Below, one piece after another: positions 62,749-64,000 of a stretch of DNA of 64,000 bases (position 1 is its first letter; the number at the start of each line of letters is the position of its first letter). Origin of the DNA: Arthrobacter luteolus NBRC 107841. Its GTDB lineage: Bacteria > Actinomycetota > Actinomycetes > Actinomycetales > Micrococcaceae. The stretch covers positions 359,473 through 423,472 of the forward strand of contig NZ_BCQM01000003.1 of NCBI RefSeq assembly GCF_001552075.1, in the 5' to 3' direction. The position numbers were made by a program, and so were the translations under genes. Below the pieces are notes generated by a model. That model was not told the origin of the DNA and searched no databases. It saw nothing but the letters and a program-made list of their open reading frames with translations.

Positions 62749-62859
62749 GCGGGTGAACCCATTGAAGCAGCGAATGCCGGCAGCGGACGGTTTGAATCTC
62801 CTGCACTGGCTGGTGCCGGGCGGGGTGCCGTTGTGGCGAAGGGTTTTGAGTTCCATTGA
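62749..62859 (+). pseudogene. remnant of an effector hinge region
   Basis: The open frame has no start codon. It encodes ANAGSGRFESPALAGAG, matching 13 of 17 residues of the effector hinge ANAGNSRFGTPALAGAG; the encoding bases 62770-62820 align with 59651-59701. It then ends (GAVVAKGFEFH, stop), with no toxin tip. Its stop overlaps the TTG of the following frame. It is a relic of a second effector or C-terminal cassette. Confidence 0.75.
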
Positions 62860-63374
62860 CTAGATTGCGGCTGGTTCCACCTCTCCCCGAGAAGGGAAGC
62901 GAGGAGAGCGCGCCCGAAACGCCCAGGTTGCAGAAGTTCCTGCCCAACGGGATGCGGGTCCCGGGAATCTACGGTGTCTTGCAGGGCGAGTGGTTTTGGG
63001 CAAATTCTTTGGGCCATGGACGTCTCCGTCTTTATACGCCGACCGAAGAATCCCCCGGGGAAGGCTGGCAGCCGTCTGACGAAGTGGACGGCGCGGGCAG
63101 GCCATTGTTATGACACCTAATGGTCACGAAAAGCGACCTGGACCGGTTGGTGGACGTCTCACTGCTGGCTACTTGGCGGAAGCTCGATTTAGGCATCCAC
63201 GGATACATCGACGGGACGGTGTATGCCTTTGTCGGTGCTAGTCCGAAGATTGATCAGATTCGCCGCGGAGAGATCGCGGAAATCACTATTGCTGGACCGG
63301 GTGAGTATCACGGAAGGTTCCGCTGGGAGGACCTCTCTGACCTCGTTCTGACCGAGCAGGACCTGCTGAGGTAG
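62856..63374 (+). pseudogene. immunity-like homologue split by an in-frame TGA
   Basis: Two frames, 62856-63113 (85 residues, from TTG) and 63120-63374 (84 residues, from ATG), are in the same reading frame and separated only by TGA-CAC-CTA. Joined, they resemble protein A: IYGVLQGEWFWANS, LYTPTEESPGEGW and, after the stop, a C-terminal half with DGTVYAFVG and WEDLSDLVL. It is probably an inactivated immunity gene, though two separately translated pieces are possible. No ribosome binding site is visible before 63120. Confidence 0.6.
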
Positions 63375-63412
63375 AAAGCGTTTGATGAACTGCAGAGGAC
63401 GGTGATGGCGAA

Positions 63413-63892
63413 ATGTGGCTAGATGACGGAACGAAGCTAACGGGCAGATATTGCACTTGGCGGGAGCAGGAATACGAAGCTCGGGACCTGCATCCCAGAG
63501 ACGGCATATTCACTCTGGTTATCGAAGGGGGAGATGCCCCTGATTCGGGTTGGCGGACACTTTCCCGGCGAAAAAAGTTTGGACGCCCGAATATATCCCA
63601 TATTCGCAGGGTTCCGGCAGACGAGGTGAGTAACCTTCAAAAGGTTACAGTTACGGGGAACTTGGGCCCGGACAGGAATGTCATTATTTTTGCGGCGGAT
63701 GAGGACGGCAACCTGGCGGTCGAAAGCATCGATCCCATGCCTGGTATTTATAAACGCCAGCTTATAAATAACCATGATTTTGAGCCATTCAGTAAGAATG
63801 AGCCATTGGAACACGTATGCGTAGCGGGATGGCTTCCAGCTGATCGCGTCAAGGATGTCAGTGTAGAGATTATTCCATTCAGCAATGACTAG
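63413..63892 (+). CDS. immunity-like protein B, paralogue of A
   Basis: A 159-residue protein, MWLDDGTKLTGRYCTWREQEYEARD at the start and AGWLPADRVKDVSVEI at the end, matching protein A throughout at the same spacing. Composition is AT-richer than the secretion genes. It has no toxin gene directly upstream, so it is an orphan immunity gene, perhaps protecting against effectors of relatives. Confidence 0.75.
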   Translation: MWLDDGTKLTGRYCTWREQEYEARDLHPRDGIFTLVIEGGDAPDSGWRTLSRRKKFGRPNISHIRRVPADEVSNLQKVTVTGNLGPDRNVIIFAADEDGNLAVESIDPMPGIYKRQLINNHDFEPFSKNEPLEHVCVAGWLPADRVKDVSVEIIPFSND

Positions 63893-64000
63893 CCGGGCCG
63901 CAAAAAGGAAGCCGGCGCACATTATCTTGAGTTTGTTGACCGTTCGCCATTTAACGAGGTAGCTTTCACCCTTTTTCCGAAAGTGAGCCTCTATCGCGCC
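63893..64000 (+). pseudogene. toxin-tip fragment running off the window
   Basis: Directly after the stop of protein B, in the same frame, the sequence translates KKEAGAHYLEFVDRSPFNEV and continues to the window end. EFVDRSPF matches EFVDRPPF of the 61859 protein. There is no start codon before the match, so it is a 5'-truncated relic or the end of a gene with an unusual start. The reading frame continues beyond the window. Confidence 0.5.

Noticed and set aside
1..64000. CRISPR arrays, insertion sequences, tRNA or rRNA genes
   Set aside because: None seen. The only near-identical repeat is the two-copy 66-bp repeat; no transposase, tRNA cloverleaf or rRNA sequence was recognised by reading.

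Overview
The window is high-GC DNA with dense, often overlapping genes. Its gene set (leaderless promoters, class III adenylate cyclase, LpdA-type flavoprotein, acyl-CoA carboxylase with epsilon subunit, type VII secretion) points to an actinobacterium. Overall gene content and protein flavour fit a Micrococcaceae / Arthrobacter-like soil organism. That placement is inference; there is no rRNA gene here to settle it.

Left third (1-31 kb), mostly housekeeping and catabolism. A TetR regulator and a four-gene polyamine-type ABC importer (potABCD-like) sit next to a maltokinase-fold sugar/amino-sugar kinase and a SIS-domain sugar-phosphate isomerase. Two small membrane proteins and deoC follow. 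At 8.5-9.9 kb a 46-residue secreted peptide gene is divergent from a lower-GC gene for an all-TPR protein; this resembles a peptide/receptor signalling pair. Next come a STAS-like protein coupled to a cytosolic GGDEF-EAL protein, a phosphohexomutase and purine nucleoside phosphorylase, a quinone-reductase-type flavoprotein, an MHS-type MFS permease with tandem palindromic operators, and biotin carboxylase. Then follow a DUF559-like protein with a direct repeat at its 3' end, Maf, a dicarboxylate symporter, a DUF885 hydrolase, acyl-CoA carboxylase epsilon and beta, an SDR, biotin ligase, a PH-domain membrane protein and an Rv1264-like adenylate cyclase.

Middle (31-49 kb), one long plus-strand operon. 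It encodes a 2040-residue surface protein of Ig/cadherin-like and FN3 repeats, a MoxR AAA ATPase, a DUF58 protein, a membrane transglutaminase-fold protein whose catalytic Cys is Asp, a PP2C phosphatase, an FHA protein, a Ser/Thr kinase with an extracellular domain, an FHA-plus-winged-helix protein and an RDD-FHA membrane protein. The order matches the PFNA cluster (kinase Pkb2, FN3, AAA-ATPase, DUF58, transglutaminase, PrpC, FHA) described from bifidobacteria.

Right end (49-64 kb), a type VII (ESX-like) secretion locus. A minus-strand operon carries a single-TM protein, EccD, an EspI-like P-loop protein, EccC, a small protein and a DUF6177-like protein. Divergent from it are two WXG100-like genes without the WXG motif, a third small ESX-like gene and a 977-residue polymorphic effector. 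Downstream of the effector lies a chain of related immunity-like genes interrupted by effector remnants: a copy of the effector hinge, an immunity homologue split by an in-frame stop, and a toxin-tip fragment running off the window. This looks like a decaying, recombining toxin/immunity cassette array attached to a phospho-signalling and secretion superlocus.

The two most interesting items are the peptide/TPR pair and the effector cassette array with the linked PFNA-plus-ESX locus. Start codons were adjusted from the longest open frames where a ribosome binding site, overlap or leaderless promoter decided it. All family assignments are from motif reading, without database search.
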